Origin: Polynucleobacter tropicus
GTDB lineage: Bacteria > Pseudomonadota > Gammaproteobacteria > Burkholderiales > Burkholderiaceae
Assembly: GCF_013307225.1 (NCBI RefSeq)
Contig: NZ_CP028942.1
Location: 1,764,965 to 1,828,964, forward strand
Direction of reading: 5' to 3'
Length of the DNA stretch: 64,000 nucleotides
This document shows, piece after piece, positions 32,270-41,535 of the stretch. The translations under genes and the position numbers were made by a program. The notes beneath the pieces were generated by a model. The model did not search any database. It saw nothing but the letters and a program-made list of their open reading frames with translations, and was not told where the DNA came from. The first letter of the stretch is position 1; the number at the start of each line of letters is the position of its first letter.

Positions 32270-33979
32270 CTAGCCAGGGAATTGTTTTCCCTGCTCCTTT
32301 AACTCGTCTCGATATTGCCTCTGCATCTCTCTAAGACGTGCATCAATGCTGGAGCTTTGATAAAAATCGGCACCCCCCGCACTTCGTGCAATCTTGAGCT
32401 GCTCAATAGCGGAAGGCCAAGCCCCCTCTAGAGCATACTTTTCACCCAAAGCAAAGTGACGCATGGGAACATTTTTCGCTTGATCATATGCATTAGAAAG
32501 CATGCTCCACCAAAGGATTTCATTAGGCTGCGCACGTGTGCGCGCCTTTAACCAAGCAATAGCATCGTTTGTGCGTCCCATTTTGAGCTCCGCATTGACC
32601 ATTGCGGCACCAGCAGCATATGACTGGGGGTAGGCGCGTAATGCATTCTGCGCGATCTGCAGCGCCTCTTCATTTCTTCCTTTTGCCAATGCCAATTCAG
32701 AGGCGGTAATTTCAAGCGATAAACTTTGACGCTGAATTGGGGAACCTAGTGCACTTGCCTTTTGAGCTAAATTACGCGCTTGTTGCAAATCAGACTCAGC
32801 TTGATCCCATTTCCCTTGTCGTTGCGCGATCAAAGCCAAGCCATAAAAACCTTCCATTTGCTTGCCCACTTGAGGCTGTTTGCTCAGGCTATCAAATGTA
32901 TTTTTTAAGTCGTAGAGACCACTGGAGGTACCCGCTTGCTCCATTCGTGCTCGAGCTTTAATAAAATAAAACTCCACAACAGTAGGAACATTGCGCGTTG
33001 GAACAGTACGCGCCCGGTCTTGCATATCCGCAATGCGATCTGTTGTAAGAGGATGAGTTCGGACATAAGTAGGAACGCCCTTGTCCATGATTCCAGTGGC
33101 TTTTTGCAAGCGTTGAAAAAATCCAGGAGCACCATTAACGTCATAGCCACTGGCATCCAAAATCTGAAAGCCAATGCGATCGGCTTCACGCTCGGCATCC
33201 CTTGAGTAAGAAAGTTGATTATTAATGGCAGCAGCTTGTCCACCTTGCATTAAACCCGCTGCCGCTTGAGGATTACGCGACATTGCCAAGGCACCCAACA
33301 CCATACCCGCGATTGCAATCATCGTATTGGTGGTTTGTTTATCCATCTGCCTAGCCAAATGGCGCTGCAATACGTGGCCAGTTTCATGACCCATTACAGA
33401 AGCAACTTCAGAGTCTGACTCTGCACTCACAATCAAGCCCGTATGAAAACCAATAAATCCACCAGGCAATGCAAACGCATTAATGCTGGTGTCCTTCACG
33501 GCAAATAATTCGAAGTTGTAAGCGCTGCTACCTTGCTCATTCGCTCCGCCAAGTTGTAGCTTCTTAGCAGCTTGCAATAGACGTCGCTCCATTTGATTGA
33601 GGTAATCGTAAATAGGCAAATCATTTGAATAATCTGCATCAGGTCTAATCTGACGCATGATCATTTCGCCATACTTCCGCTCGTCTACGCGACTTAAGGC
33701 ATCACCACCTGGATCACCCATATCTGGCAACACAATCGTTGGCTGGCTTTGTAGGTTATTTCGGGTTGGGGCATTCGTAGGTCGCGCATCGGGAGACTGC
33801 ATAGCGCGATTGATGTTCTGGATCGCCGCTGAATTACCTTCTACGGAAACATCGCCTACTGGAGCAGGTCCAGCAGAATAAGCAGAAGGCACGCAAGAGC
33901 ACCATAAAGCCAGCACAAGCTGACCTGCTACCAAGCGGCGCCAAATTGCGGTATTTTGTCCTAACTTCAATTCCTTCAT
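32270..33979 (-). CDS. M48 family metalloprotease with TPR domain, BepA-like
   Basis: A periplasmic zinc protease of 569 residues resembling BepA (YfgC), which in E. coli controls assembly of the LPS exporter LptD and degrades stalled outer-membrane proteins. A signal peptide ends near PSAYSA. The zinc motif HETGH lies near residue 196 in [16 protein letters not shown], with the third ligand in [11 protein letters not shown] near residue 261. The C-terminal third is built of TPR-like helices, for example [20 protein letters not shown]. It diverges from moaC with only 23 bases between the two starts. Confidence 0.88.
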   Translation of the reverse strand: MKELKLGQNTAIWRRLVAGQLVLALWCSCVPSAYSAGPAPVGDVSVEGNSAAIQNINRAMQSPDARPTNAPTRNNLQSQPTIVLPDMGDPGGDALSRVDERKYGEMIMRQIRPDADYSNDLPIYDYLNQMERRLLQAAKKLQLGGANEQGSSAYNFELFAVKDTSINAFALPGGFIGFHTGLIVSAESDSEVASVMGHETGHVLQRHLARQMDKQTTNTMIAIAGMVLGALAMSRNPQAAAGLMQGGQAAAINNQLSYSRDAEREADRIGFQILDASGYDVNGAPGFFQRLQKATGIMDKGVPTYVRTHPLTTDRIADMQDRARTVPTRNVPTVVEFYFIKARARMEQAGTSSGLYDLKNTFDSLSKQPQVGKQMEGFYGLALIAQRQGKWDQAESDLQQARNLAQKASALGSPIQRQSLSLEITASELALAKGRNEEALQIAQNALRAYPQSYAAGAAMVNAELKMGRTNDAIAWLKARTRAQPNEILWWSMLSNAYDQAKNVPMRHFALGEKYALEGAWPSAIEQLKIARSAGGADFYQSSSIDARLREMQRQYRDELKEQGKQFPG

Positions 33980-34002
33980 CCCTATATGGTAAAACTTATC
34001 CC

Positions 34003-34482
34003 ATGAACAAACTAACTCATTTTGATGCTAGTGGCCAAGCCCATATGGTAAATGTGGGAGAAAAGCCCCATACGCATCGTATAGCCATTGCGACAGGCAA
34101 AATTACGATGCTTCCAGAGACCTTCAAAATGGTCGAGGGCGGCACTCATAAAAAGGGTGATGTTCTTGGAATTGCCAGAATTGCAGGTATCCAGGCATCT
34201 AAAAAAACCTCGGAATTAATTCCGCTATGCCACCCGCTGGCATTAACCCACGTCAGCCTAGAGTTTCGTCTAGACCCAAAAACCAATAGCATTGGCTGTC
34301 AAGTTAGAGCAGAAACAACTGGGCCAACTGGCGTAGAAATGGAAGCCCTCACTGCAATCCAAGTGGCCTTACTCACAATTTATGACATGTGCAAAGCAGT
34401 TGATAGAGGAATGGTGATGGGTGAAGTAATGCTTTTAGAAAAGAGTGGGGGTAAGTCTGGCCCTTGGGCAGCGGAGAAGTAA
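34003..34482 (+). CDS. moaC: Cyclic pyranopterin monophosphate synthase
   Basis: MoaC makes cPMP, the first intermediate of molybdenum cofactor synthesis, after MoaA. The 159-residue product has [59 protein letters not shown] and [16 protein letters not shown] with the active-site lysine and aspartate region. The start at 34003 ([12 protein letters not shown]) is preferred over an upstream ATG. The last 45 codons are repeated, diverged, at 37632-37760. The C-terminal residues GPWAAEK differ from GEWKA in that copy. Confidence 0.95.
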   Translation: MNKLTHFDASGQAHMVNVGEKPHTHRIAIATGKITMLPETFKMVEGGTHKKGDVLGIARIAGIQASKKTSELIPLCHPLALTHVSLEFRLDPKTNSIGCQVRAETTGPTGVEMEALTAIQVALLTIYDMCKAVDRGMVMGEVMLLEKSGGKSGPWAAEK

Positions 34483-34757
34483 ACTCTAACCTAATAAACA
34501 ACAACGAGAGTATAAAAATACTCTTAGCCTAATTGATATAAGTTTTTGATGATTTTATTTTTATCTAAACAGATTTGGCTTTTTCTTATTCCTTTGTTCT
34601 TTATCTCTAACTCGCTGTTTCTGCCAATGAAATAAGCTACGCCTTTAAAACCATAATGACCTTCGAAGATGTGAAGAAAGTTATGGCAGCCTTGATTAAG
34701 GCTGCTAAGTAAGACTGGATAGCCTTACCGAGCAGGACTTGAAAGCAAACCCTGCAC
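34483..34757. other. Non-coding left end of the island
   Basis: No supported gene. Two inverted repeats are seen: AGAGTAT-AAAA-ATACTCT at 34507-34524, soon after the moaC stop, and GCAGCCTT-GATT-AAGGCTGC at 34686-34705. Neither has a U-tract. An 18-codon frame at about 34653-34710 ends KVMAALIKAAK and may be a gene remnant, but I cannot identify it. Confidence 0.5.
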
Positions 34758-35621
34758 CTAAAAAATTAAGCTTCTATAAAAAGATGGGTTAAATGGGATC
34801 TCAGCCAAGACTCCATTTACAAGACTGGGGAAAATAAACAGATCCCCTTTTTGGCTTATTAGCCCCTCATGAAAATGAACATGCTCACATATTTGTGTTC
34901 TTAGAACATTCATACCGCCCTGATCATTTTTCAAAATCTTAATTTTTGACCCAAGATATGGATTTAAGTTTTCCAGTACAAATTTCAACTTATAAATCCC
35001 AAGTCCACCAAAAGCTGAATCAACTTTAATAGGGGGTTTGTTGGTCTCAATCGATAAGACCCTCTTGGCAAACGTTTGGGCAAACGCCTGCTCATCTGAA
35101 ACCCTATTTTCATGAGCGTAATCAAAAACCTCCTGCCAAGCATCGCAAGGGCATAAATCTTTGCTTCTTAATGCCCACATATCAAAATAACTGCCCTGTT
35201 GATTTGCAAAGACCGCAGCTCTTGAGTCTAATTCACTCAAAAAGGCCAACGCATCAGAAAATGCGAGTATAGGCACTTGATGCGTATTCCCCTCATCCAT
35301 ATCCAGCACCACTAAAAAATCAAATCCCCTTAGCTTGGGGTCAGACTTTATAAATTCCAAATACGCATTCCTTACCATTTCAAGCCTCAGAGTGCGAACT
35401 GGTATCTGATTTAATCCATCTAAACTTATAAAAGTAAAATTAGGTTTATTTAAACCAAAATTTTGAATATCTATCTTTGTCGAATCTGTAGAATCATTCT
35501 CGACAAAAACATAAGCGGTCTCAGAAGCCAGGTGAGACATATTTTCAATATTTTGAAAAACTGCGGGTAAATGTTTTGCGCTATTTTGAACTGGCCCAGC
35601 AAATATAATTTTGGGAGTCAT
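34758..35621 (-). CDS. Putative glycosyltransferase, CMT1/GT69-like
   Basis: A soluble protein of about 287 residues. The pattern is that of a GT-A enzyme: IIFAGPVQNSAKHLPAVF at the start, VFVENDSTDSTK, the probable DxD metal motif in LVVLDMDEG near residue 108, YFDMWALRSKDL, and VDSAFGGLGIYK. This combination resembles the alpha-1,3-mannosyltransferase CMT1/CAP59 group (GT69) also found in some bacteria. Sugar donor and acceptor are unknown; a role in surface polysaccharide is inferred. The ATG at 35621 is preferred to a TTG at 35648; neither has a strong binding site. Confidence 0.65.
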   Translation of the reverse strand: MTPKIIFAGPVQNSAKHLPAVFQNIENMSHLASETAYVFVENDSTDSTKIDIQNFGLNKPNFTFISLDGLNQIPVRTLRLEMVRNAYLEFIKSDPKLRGFDFLVVLDMDEGNTHQVPILAFSDALAFLSELDSRAAVFANQQGSYFDMWALRSKDLCPCDAWQEVFDYAHENRVSDEQAFAQTFAKRVLSIETNKPPIKVDSAFGGLGIYKLKFVLENLNPYLGSKIKILKNDQGGMNVLRTQICEHVHFHEGLISQKGDLFIFPSLVNGVLAEIPFNPSFYRSLIF

Positions 35622-35766
35622 AAATTGAATATTTAATAACTTATGCAAAATAACATTTTAACGTTAATGGCAGTCATGATTAAGATAACCTCACAGCAAG
35701 CAATAGCAGTAAGTCGCCAGCTCTGGCTAGATTAGGGATTTGTATAATTGGCGGTGAAAACTATGG

Positions 35767-36480
35767 CTAAACATAATGCCAATTACCAAGCAAAACAGGC
35801 GTTAAAGCTACGTTCGATCTAATCCCAAAATACTTAGGTATTTCTCGACCAATACCCAATTGCTCAACCAAATTTGAAAAAACCGAATCAACCAGAACTA
35901 GAGCTTTAGCATTCTCAAGTATTTTTAACCAATCAAAAATAGAATCCGTAATTTCTGAAATCTCAATAATTTGATAACCATTTTCCCTGGCTCCATCCAA
36001 GGTAAATTTTTTAGTCTTATCAGAACCAACCTGATGAACAACCATATATTTTTCTTGCTTAACTAAATGAGAAAATAATTCATTTTCTCTAGAAAAATTT
36101 CTATGCAAGCAATTATCTAAATCCCACTTTTTGGAAAATGGGACATTACTAATTGCATATTTATATTGGTCAAATTTTAGGACTCCCTGTAGTAGTTTGT
36201 TAGGCAGATCTAAATGAGAGGACAGATAACTATAAAGAATTACAGCGTCTTCAACGCCCACATCCGTCAATAAATCTAAGGGTGTTTGATAAAAAAAATC
36301 TTTAGCATTTTTGGGGACAGCAATCCAATTTACCCAAGGAACTGCCTCTCTAAAAGAGGATATAAAATCCTCATCAATTGGCCAAAAAACTTCATTGCCG
36401 CTATCGCTAAAAAATTTAGCGATAGGCAATGCAATGATAATGTCTCCCATGCCACGAGTCTGTATGATGCCGATTTTCAC
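35767..36480 (-). CDS. GT9-like (heptosyltransferase-fold) protein
   Basis: A 237-residue protein beginning MKIGIIQTRGMGDIIIALPI, which matches the N-terminal Rossmann strand and GD motif of the heptosyltransferase (GT9) family. VHQVGSDKTKKF and LVLVDSVFSNLVEQLGI correspond to the donor-domain strands of that family. It is shorter than the usual 320-350 residues, so it may be a reduced or non-canonical member. The start is GTG with AGGG upstream. It probably acts on a surface sugar, like its neighbours, but this is inference. Confidence 0.6.
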   Translation of the reverse strand: MKIGIIQTRGMGDIIIALPIAKFFSDSGNEVFWPIDEDFISSFREAVPWVNWIAVPKNAKDFFYQTPLDLLTDVGVEDAVILYSYLSSHLDLPNKLLQGVLKFDQYKYAISNVPFSKKWDLDNCLHRNFSRENELFSHLVKQEKYMVVHQVGSDKTKKFTLDGARENGYQIIEISEITDSIFDWLKILENAKALVLVDSVFSNLVEQLGIGREIPKYFGIRSNVALTPVLLGNWHYV

Positions 36481-36869
36481 AATACCCTAATCCCCTGCCT
36501 TAAAAAATGCAAATGCCAATAAAAAGATATTTATAGCAAACATACCAATTGCATAAATTTAACCCCTTCATTTTTTGGTCAATTAAAGGCCAATCACTAG
36601 CAAGTAGCATGAAAAATACTTACTCCGATTCTTACATTCCAGCGTTAATTTTATTCAGCCAACCTGCTAAGAATTTATGAATAGCTTAAGCAATACCATC
36701 TGTTTTTTCTCTTTTTGATATCCCAGATATATTGCTCCAGCTGCTAGCTTTAAAATTTCTCTTGCATATTTTTATTGACGTGAAGCCCTAAATGGCAAAA
36801 TAAAATGATCCTTTGCAAAAGAAGTTGCTCTAAAATAATTTAAGAGACGAATGTTCTGCAAGCTAAAAA
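36481..36869. other. Gene-free stretch inside the island
   Basis: Nearly 390 bases, A+T-rich, with short stop-interrupted frames only. I see no RNA gene, repeat or clear terminator. It probably holds the promoter of the GT9-like gene and decayed sequence. Confidence 0.5.
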
Positions 36870-37427
36870 TTATTTAATTACCTTTAAAATCATCCTATAT
36901 TCTTGTATTACGTTATTTCTATCAAGCGCAATACGGTTCAAATCTGCAATACTTAGCTCTTTTTTATCAAACATATCTTGATAGTAAGGGTCGAGAACCT
37001 GAATTGTCTCAAGCAACTCAAAATCAACATCTAAGTACAGAGCTAACGGTGTATTGGCGATATTATTCTGCTTCCAAATTAGATTGTTCTTTTTACTAAA
37101 AAGGTTAAGTACTAGAGGATTTATTACCCTTACATGTGTTGGATCGCCTATAAAGTGCTCATGCCGTGGATGTGGAACATTCACAAATATCCTTGCATTA
37201 GGCTTTGATATTCGATATAGCTCTTTCATTACCCCCAAAAAGATATCGGGTGTCTGCCCAAGATGTTCAAGGCAGTGGTTAAAAACAACCTCATCAGCCT
37301 CACTGCTATTAATGGGCCAAGGAAATTGCTCTAGGTCGATTTGCAGGTCTGGAACGCATTCAGAATATCGATCTACATTTACATAATCATGCAACTTATT
37401 TAATCCGCAGCCCATATTAAACTTCAT
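36870..37427 (-). CDS. SAM-dependent methyltransferase (class I fold)
   Basis: A protein of about 185 residues. KFNMGCGLNKLHDYVNVD at the N-terminus is the SAM-binding glycine motif followed by the acidic end of strand two; FNHCLEHLGQTPDIFLGVMK is the usual post-motif region; LYRISKPNARIFVNVPHP is strand four and five. The target is not deducible; in this context it may methylate a glycan. The start at 37427 is six bases after AAGGA, whereas the ATG at 37433 touches it. Confidence 0.75.
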   Translation of the reverse strand: MKFNMGCGLNKLHDYVNVDRYSECVPDLQIDLEQFPWPINSSEADEVVFNHCLEHLGQTPDIFLGVMKELYRISKPNARIFVNVPHPRHEHFIGDPTHVRVINPLVLNLFSKKNNLIWKQNNIANTPLALYLDVDFELLETIQVLDPYYQDMFDKKELSIADLNRIALDRNNVIQEYRMILKVIK

Positions 37428-37631
37428 TTGCATTCCTTAAAATTCTTGTTTCACTCTTTGGGTACACTCTAGAATACATGAAGCGAGATAATAGCTCATG
37501 GGCGTAAGTCTCAGTTACTTTTTTGTGCAATAAATTAACAATATGTCAAAACCATATGACCCAAAGGCCCTTATGAAATCTAATATTTAGACCCACTTTT
37601 TAACAGGTACTTTAATTTTTCCAATTTCCCT

Positions 37632-37760
37632 CTCACCGCCGTTCAAATAGCCCTACTCACAATCTACGATATGTGCAAGACATTTGATAGAGGAATGGTG
37701 ATGGGTGAAGTAAAGCTTTTAGAAAAGAGCGGCGGTAAGTCCGGCGAGTGGAAGGCGTAA
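37632..37760 (+). pseudogene. moaC: moaC 3'-end fragment (43 codons)
   Basis: The frame reads [16 protein letters not shown], then [20 protein letters not shown], then EWKA and stop. This is the C-terminal third of MoaC, collinear with codons at 34348-34482. By eye, 17 of the first 114 bases differ (about 85 percent identity). Identity is complete over 30 bases (34400-34429 versus 37684-37713) and over 15 further on (34431-34445 versus 37715-37729). Homology ends abruptly at 37632, and no start codon or binding site precedes it. It is followed by a strong terminator, probably the original moaC terminator. Confidence 0.9.
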
Positions 37761-37771
37761 TAAATCAATTG

Positions 37772-37802
37772 AAATAAACCACCAAACTTAGGTGGTTTAT
37801 TT
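37772..37802. terminator. Bidirectional terminator after the moaC fragment
   Basis: AAATAAACCACC and GGTGGTTTATTT form a perfect 12-bp stem around a seven-base loop, 11 bases after the fragment stop codon. It lies between this fragment and the convergent pilin gene. It probably served moaC before the island separated them. Confidence 0.85.
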
Positions 37803-37814
37803 AGCCCTAATAAG

Positions 37815-38333
37815 TTACTTACTGATTCTGCACTCTGAAGGTAATAACTGCGGTATCAAATTGGTTTGAGTGGATCTACAAGACCAGCCGCCTGCCCAGG
37901 TTGCACCTTCTGGCATAGATAAATCAATTGGTTTCGGTGAATTTGCATCAGGTTCATTAGTGGGCACCAGGTGCAAAGTATTTTTCCCTTCTGGCGCTAC
38001 GCTGATCTGGTAGTCAATTGCGATAGCACCTGATGGTGTAATCTCAATCAACTTCACACTTCGTGTTGGGGTAAAACTAAAAGAGCCGTGGGTAGCCTCA
38101 TCCATAGGAACAGTTCCGCGACTAGCAAATGCTTCCGTTACAGCAAGCTTGGCGCTTGACGATAGATTCATTCCCTCTACAACACGAGTTCGAGCAATAT
38201 AGTCTTGATACTGCGGCACTGCTACCGCTACTAAGATGCCAATAATGGCCACCACAACCATCACTTCAATCAACGTAAATCCAGCCTCACCTTGATCTTG
38301 TGCCTTTTGAATTTCTTGAGAACTTGTTTTCAT
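37815..38333 (-). CDS. Type IV pilin-like protein
   Basis: A 172-residue prepilin. The class III signal GEAG-FTLIEVMVVVAIIGIL has the cleavage glycine before Phe and the conserved Glu5, followed by the hydrophobic alpha1 helix and VPQYQDYIARTRVVEGM, typical of PilA. Two C-terminal cysteines (WSCRS and PSECRIS) fit the pilin disulfide loop. The start at 38333 has AGGAG nine bases upstream, and gives a leader of 18 residues, longer than the usual 6-10 of type IVa pilins. Pili made from it may serve adhesion, motility or DNA uptake. Confidence 0.88.
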   Translation of the reverse strand: MKTSSQEIQKAQDQGEAGFTLIEVMVVVAIIGILVAVAVPQYQDYIARTRVVEGMNLSSSAKLAVTEAFASRGTVPMDEATHGSFSFTPTRSVKLIEITPSGAIAIDYQISVAPEGKNTLHLVPTNEPDANSPKPIDLSMPEGATWAGGWSCRSTQTNLIPQLLPSECRISK

Positions 38334-38403
38334 ATCTTCTGCTCCTGAGGTCAAATACCTCATATTCCAGTCTATACCTCCTTTGAACAAGGTAAAAGAA
38401 AAT

Positions 38404-38429
38404 AAAAAAAGCCGACTATAGAAGCCGGC
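38404..38429 (-). terminator. Terminator of terC
   Basis: On the minus strand GCCGGC pairs with GTCGGC (one G-U pair) around a seven-base loop, followed by seven T. It lies between the terC stop and the pilin start. Confidence 0.7.
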
Positions 38430-38476
38430 CGATTCTGATTTTGAATTCAGAAATAAATTTCGCTTTATTTAGTCTC

Positions 38477-39184
38477 TTATTTAGCCTCTTTGCTGGCATT
38501 TTTTTTCTTCAAATATGTACCCAGCAAAATCACGATCGCCACCCCAATACCCTCAAAGATCATGTGAGCATCTTCAAATGCAGCCTGCATTGACTCTTTA
38601 ATTGCAGGGTCTTCCACCAACATACCGCCAGCCAAAAGACCCAATAAGCCAGCACCTAAAGTAATAATGATTGGAAAGCGATCCATTACTTTTAACAACA
38701 TCGTGCTGCCAAAAATAATCAATGGAATAGACAAGCCAAGACCAATGATGAGTAAAGCCAAGCGAGTTTCTTCCGGCCCTTTTTGAGCGGCAGCAGCAAC
38801 AGCCAGCACGTTATCTAAACTCATCACCAAGTCAGCAACCAGAATGGTGCGAATAGCGCCCCAAATATTGGAGCTACCTTCCATCTCCCCTTCATCATCA
38901 CTATCAGCCAATAACTGCACCCCGATATACACCAATAGAATCGCGCCAATGATCTTCAGATAGGGCAAGGTCAATAGCTGCACTGCGGTCACGGTCAACA
39001 CGACGCGCAAGATAATTGCTGCAGCACTACCCCAAAAAATCGCCTTCTTTTGCTGATGTGCGGGCAAGTTACGTGATGCCAAAGCAATCACCACCGCGTT
39101 ATCTCCCGATAACAAGATGTTGGCAACAATAATCGATAAAAGTGCAGCCCAAAACGCTGGGCCTGAAAATGCTGAAAAATCCAT
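38477..39184 (-). CDS. TerC/YjbE-family integral membrane protein
   Basis: A 235-residue inner-membrane protein with seven to eight helices. Two repeats carry the family's acidic metal-site motifs: NILLSGDNAVVIALA near residue 25 and DLVMSLDNVLAVAAAA near residue 117. Members are linked to manganese efflux or to metal supply for exported enzymes; tellurite resistance is the historical name. GGGAGA precedes the ATG. It lies between sucD and the pilin gene, as in other Burkholderiales. Confidence 0.88.
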   Translation of the reverse strand: MDFSAFSGPAFWAALLSIIVANILLSGDNAVVIALASRNLPAHQQKKAIFWGSAAAIILRVVLTVTAVQLLTLPYLKIIGAILLVYIGVQLLADSDDEGEMEGSSNIWGAIRTILVADLVMSLDNVLAVAAAAQKGPEETRLALLIIGLGLSIPLIIFGSTMLLKVMDRFPIIITLGAGLLGLLAGGMLVEDPAIKESMQAAFEDAHMIFEGIGVAIVILLGTYLKKKNASKEAK

Positions 39185-39235
39185 TGTGTCTCCCTACTGT
39201 ATTTATTTTTTTATCTACAACACTTCAAATACTAC

Positions 39236-39266
39236 AAAAAGGGCGCCGGTTAGCAGCGCCCTTTTT
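39236..39266 (-). terminator. Terminator of sucC-sucD
   Basis: AAAAAGGGCGC and GCGCCCTTTTT form an 11-bp stem around a nine-base loop just after the sucD stop. The A-run provides the U-tract on the minus strand. Confidence 0.85.
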
Positions 39267-39269
39267 TAA

Positions 39270-40163
39270 TTACAACATTGCCTTTAATAGCGCAGCCATC
39301 TCAGATGGGTTCTTAGTTACCTTGAAGCCGCACTCTTCCATTACAGCGAGCTTGGCATCCGCAGTATCAGCACCACCAGAAATCAATGCGCCAGCATGAC
39401 CCATACGCTTTCCAGGAGGAGCAGTTACGCCAGCGATAAAGCCAACTACTGGCTTCTTCATGTTTTCTTTGCACCAGCGCGCTGCTTCAGCCTCATCTGG
39501 ACCACCGATTTCACCGATCATGATGACAGCATCAGTTTCTGGATCTTCGTTGAACATGCGCATTACATCAATATGCTTGAGACCATTGATTGGATCACCA
39601 CCAATACCAACTGCTGTAGATTGACCTAAGCCAATTGCAGTTAATTGACCAACAGCTTCGTATGTCAAAGTACCAGAACGACTTACAACGCCAATGCGGC
39701 CTTTCTTGTGAATATGGCCAGGCATGATGCCGATTTTGATTTCATCAGGAGTAATGATTCCTGGGCAGTTAGGGCCAAGCAATAAAGTTTTTTTGCCGCC
39801 CTTTGCTTCTTTAGCTTTCATTTTGTTACGTACTTCAAGCATGTCGCGCACTGGAATGCCTTCTGTAATACAGATAACAAAATCAAGGTCAGCATCAACA
39901 GCCTCCCAAATTGCGGCAGCTGCGCCAGGAGGCGGAACATAAATAACTGAGGTTGTTGCACCTGTTTGCTGTGCAGCCTCTTTTACTGTCGCATAAATTG
40001 GAATATCAAAAATAGATTCGCCAGCTTTTTTCGGATTCACGCCAGCAACAAAACAGTTTTTGCCGTTTGCGTATTCCTGACATTTTTCAGTATGAAACTG
40101 ACCGGTCTTACCAGTAATACCTTGTGTAATGACTTTGGTGTTTTTATTAATCAAAATAGACAT
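39270..40163 (-). CDS. sucD: Succinyl-CoA synthetase, alpha subunit
   Basis: SucD binds CoA and carries the phosphohistidine of the TCA-cycle enzyme that turns succinyl-CoA into succinate with ATP or GTP formation. The 297-residue product has [44 protein letters not shown] and the active-site [14 protein letters not shown]. It follows sucC by 15 bases, with CAGGAA before its ATG. Confidence 0.97.
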   Translation of the reverse strand: MSILINKNTKVITQGITGKTGQFHTEKCQEYANGKNCFVAGVNPKKAGESIFDIPIYATVKEAAQQTGATTSVIYVPPPGAAAAIWEAVDADLDFVICITEGIPVRDMLEVRNKMKAKEAKGGKKTLLLGPNCPGIITPDEIKIGIMPGHIHKKGRIGVVSRSGTLTYEAVGQLTAIGLGQSTAVGIGGDPINGLKHIDVMRMFNEDPETDAVIMIGEIGGPDEAEAARWCKENMKKPVVGFIAGVTAPPGKRMGHAGALISGGADTADAKLAVMEECGFKVTKNPSEMAALLKAML

Positions 40164-40178
40164 ATTGAAATTCCTGGA

Positions 40179-41348
40179 TTATTTGTTTTTAGCAACAGCA
40201 GCAACTACCTTAGTAGCAGCTTCGGCCATTGAGTCGGCGCTAATAATTGGCAAACCTGAATCAGCAAGAATCTTCTTACCGAGCTCTTCGTTTGTACCCT
40301 TCATGCGCACTACTAAAGGTACTGTAAGGTTTACCGCTTTACATGCTGTAACAACACCATCAGCGATCACGTCACAACGCATAATTCCGCCAAAGATGTT
40401 GACCAAAATGGCTTCAACACTCTTGTTTTTCAACATGATCTTGAATGCTTCAGTTACTTTCTCTGCAGTAGCACCGCCACCAACGTCCAAGAAGTTTGCT
40501 GGCTCACCACCAAATAACTTAATGGTGTCCATTGTTGCCATCGCTAAACCTGCGCCATTCACCAAGCAACCAATATTGCCATCCAATGAGATGTAAGCAA
40601 GATCGAATTTAGAGGCCTCAATTTCCGCAGCATCTTCTTCATCAATATCGCGATACGCCACGATCTCTGGATGACGGAATAATGCGTTTGGATCAAAGTT
40701 GAACTTAGCATCCAAAGCTTTGATCTTGCCATTACCTTCGAGAATCAATGGGTTGATCTCTACCAGAGATGCATCAGTATCCCAGTAGGTCTTGTATAAA
40801 TTCTTGAACACATCGCGCGCCATTGGAATAGAGGCCTCAGGAACACCAATTCCTTTTGCCACAATGTCGCAATCCGCATTAGTCAATCCGACTAATGGAT
40901 CAACAAACACTTTAATAATTTTCTCTGGATGTGACTCAGCCACTTCCTCAATATCCATGCCGCCTTCGCTAGAAGCCATGATCACATTCTTTTGTGTCGC
41001 ACGGTCCGTAACGATACTGAAGTAATACTCTTTCTTAATATCTGCGCCATCTTCGATTAAGAGGCGATTTACTTTTTGACCTTCAGGGCCGGTTTGGTGT
41101 GTCTTAAGTTGCATACCCAAGATTTCAGAAGCGTATTTCTTCACTTCATCCATACTCTTAGCCAACTTCACGCCACCACCTTTACCGCGTCCACCAGCAT
41201 GAATCTGGGCTTTTACAACCCACACTGGACCGCCTAGTTTTTCTGCGGCTTTTACCGCCTCATCAACACTAAATGCAGGAATGCCGTTTGGAACAGGCAC
41301 ATTAAATTGGCGCAGAAGTTCTTTGCCTTGGTACTCATGAATTTTCAT
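40179..41348 (-). CDS. sucC: Succinyl-CoA synthetase, beta subunit
   Basis: SucC is the ATP-grasp subunit that binds nucleotide and succinate. The 389-residue product starts [20 protein letters not shown], has [40 protein letters not shown], and the C-terminal [21 protein letters not shown] precedes the ATG. The sucC-sucD pair lies downstream of recX, a usual position in Burkholderiales. Confidence 0.97.
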   Translation of the reverse strand: MKIHEYQGKELLRQFNVPVPNGIPAFSVDEAVKAAEKLGGPVWVVKAQIHAGGRGKGGGVKLAKSMDEVKKYASEILGMQLKTHQTGPEGQKVNRLLIEDGADIKKEYYFSIVTDRATQKNVIMASSEGGMDIEEVAESHPEKIIKVFVDPLVGLTNADCDIVAKGIGVPEASIPMARDVFKNLYKTYWDTDASLVEINPLILEGNGKIKALDAKFNFDPNALFRHPEIVAYRDIDEEDAAEIEASKFDLAYISLDGNIGCLVNGAGLAMATMDTIKLFGGEPANFLDVGGGATAEKVTEAFKIMLKNKSVEAILVNIFGGIMRCDVIADGVVTACKAVNLTVPLVVRMKGTNEELGKKILADSGLPIISADSMAEAATKVVAAVAKNK

Positions 41349-41535
41349 AATTACTCCGAAACGGTATCTTTTTTAGCAAGCGATGAGGATTTAAAAACAA
41401 TGTCGCCAAAATCCCATACTTACCCAAGAAATGACTAAATTAGCCAATTTTTGAATAAATGCGTACGGCTTGACCGACTCTCTAAGTCTATCATGTTGCA
41501 ATGCCGCAAATAGGGTTTCTAGATCCGTAATTGCC

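Larger units (their letters stand above)
34483..37631. other. Genomic island between two copies of the moaC 3' end
   Basis: About 3.1 kb that separates intact moaC from a second moaC 3' end. It is visibly A+T-richer than its surroundings, with long non-coding stretches unlike the compact remainder, and carries three minus-strand genes: a CMT1/GT69-like glycosyltransferase, a GT9-like protein and a methyltransferase. No integrase, transposase or tRNA is present. The borders are set by the moaC homology on either side. Confidence 0.75.

Noticed and set aside
34653-34710. A short frame ending KVMAALIKAAK in the left end of the island, possibly a gene remnant
   Set aside because: Too short, no ribosome binding site, and no family recognised. 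It is recorded only within the description of that stretch.
34483-37631. Insertion sequence or transposon as the cause of the moaC island
   Set aside because: No transposase, terminal inverted repeats or short target duplication were seen. The flanking repeat is a gene 3' end, which fits site-specific or homologous integration better.
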